Positions 63,945-64,000 of a stretch of 64,000 nucleotides of DNA are shown here, in pieces. Source of the stretch: Auanema rhodensis (lineage: Eukaryota; Nematoda; Chromadorea; Rhabditida; Rhabditidae); contig OZ059896.1 of assembly GCA_964057225.1 (NCBI GenBank), forward strand, positions 21,014,501 to 21,078,500. Reading direction: 5' to 3'. The first letter of the stretch is position 1. Each line of letters begins with the position of its first letter. The translations under genes were made by a program, and so were the position numbers. Below the pieces are notes generated by a model, which saw only the letters and a program-made list of their open reading frames with translations, was not told where the DNA came from and did no database searches.

Positions 63945-64000
63945 TAATTTAGCAAAAAGTAGATGTTTTTAGATTCCATTTTTCAAGGCAAAGACGATAA
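63945..64000. repeat. Partial unit 183 cut by the window end
   Basis: The first 56 bp of a further monomer ('ccatttttc', 'gacgataa') show that the array continues beyond the window. Confidence 0.97.

Larger units (their letters stand above)
1..64000. repeat. Satellite DNA array, 351-bp monomer, 182 units plus a partial
   Basis: The motif 'taatttagcaa' recurs at 1, 352, 703, 1054, 1405 and so on to 63945, with a spacing of 351 bp. The exceptions are unit 8 (350), units 21 and 34 (352) and unit 102 (412). All units are in direct orientation. By eye, units usually differ at only a few to about a dozen positions, and the same variants recur in many units, as expected from unequal exchange and gene conversion within an array. 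The hand count gives 31% G+C and no CpG depletion. The length is close to two nucleosome repeats, a common satellite size. No transposon, gene or unique sequence interrupts it and neither array edge is visible. The likely setting is centromeric or pericentromeric heterochromatin of a eukaryote, probably an arthropod. That setting is inferred, and the family is not recognised. Confidence 0.98.
57276..64000. repeat. Segment VIII: units 164-183, second copy of the large duplication and window end
   Basis: Units 164-174 repeat the haplotype order of units 144-148 (offset 20 units, 7,020 bp) and then of 152-158 (offset 16 units, 5,616 bp). Markers are 'gaacatatat' in unit 168 and 'gaactgatat' in unit 172. 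Unit 168 has the private 'ggaccat'. After this, a short cycle of 'caagaag/tttcta/acttaac', 'gataaac', and 'gatggac/ttttca/atcaag' units repeats (174-177, 180-182). Unit 183 is cut at 64000 after 'gacgataa'. Confidence 0.8.

Noticed and set aside
1-64000. CRISPR array
   Set aside because: The repeat is contiguous over the full 351 bp, without alternating conserved repeats and unique spacers, and there are no cas genes.
1-64000. Transposon or retroelement remnant as the source of the repeat
   Set aside because: No coding remnant, terminal repeat or target-site duplication is visible; the inverted repeats are internal and too short to be transposon ends.

Overview
The whole 64,000-bp window is one uninterrupted satellite DNA array. 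A 351-bp monomer is repeated head to tail, always in the same orientation: 182 complete units plus a 56-bp start of unit 183, in the phase used here (each unit starts at 'taatttagcaa'). I found no gene, RNA gene, transposon insertion, inversion or non-satellite sequence, and both window ends lie inside the array. The monomer is AT-rich (hand count on unit 1: 110 G+C of 351, 31%). It has 12 CpG against about 8.6 expected from its C and G counts, so CpG is not depleted. Long, homogeneous, near-dinucleosome-length arrays of this kind are typical of eukaryotic centromeric or pericentromeric heterochromatin. AT-richness and retained CpG fit an insect or another animal with little CpG methylation, but I do not recognise the satellite family and cannot name the species.

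Unit length is almost perfectly kept. I see only four deviations: -1 bp in unit 8, +1 in units 21 and 34, and +61 in unit 102 (two short internal duplications, 35461-35596). Units differ at a limited set of recurrent sites, so each can be assigned to a haplotype. The main sites are 'caaaaag/caagaag' (about monomer position 14), the pyrimidine tract at 28-41, 'gatggac/gatagac/gataaac' (53-59), 'ttttta/tttcta/ttttca' (144-149), 'tccgc/tctgc/tcggc/tccac' (193-197), 'attgag/atcaag' (217-222), 'cttgatacaaaa/cttaatacacaaa' (228-239), 'cattttg/cagtttg' (about 317) and the end 'aatttcaaaat/tatttcagaat/aatttcgaaat'.

Layout by haplotype order. 1-3860 (units 1-11): mixed, most private mutations. 3861-11232 (units 12-32): dimer and trimer tandems. 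11233-29485 (units 33-84): higher-order repeats of 5-6 monomers, with a nine-unit block repeated exactly 7,020 bp apart. 29486-35452 (units 85-101): the 'atatgtg/tccac/tttact' haplotype appears. 35453-35864: unit 102 with two microduplications. 35865-41831 (units 103-119): a 6-7 unit block repeated. 41832-50255 (units 120-143): alternating 'gatggac+tctgc' and 'gataaac+cagtttg' units. 50256-57275 and 57276-64000 (units 144-183): a large block duplicated, 11 against 15 units, differing by one internal 4-unit expansion.

The monomer is rich in inverted repeats: a 49-nt three-tier stem-loop, a 9-bp hairpin with a GTGA loop, a hairpin whose two arms vary together, a 9-bp hairpin in the most conserved part, and a 12-bp palindrome. 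The few 65-79 codon open frames arise where stop codons happen to be lost in single units; I do not regard them as genes. All comparisons were made by eye on diagnostic sites, not by alignment software.
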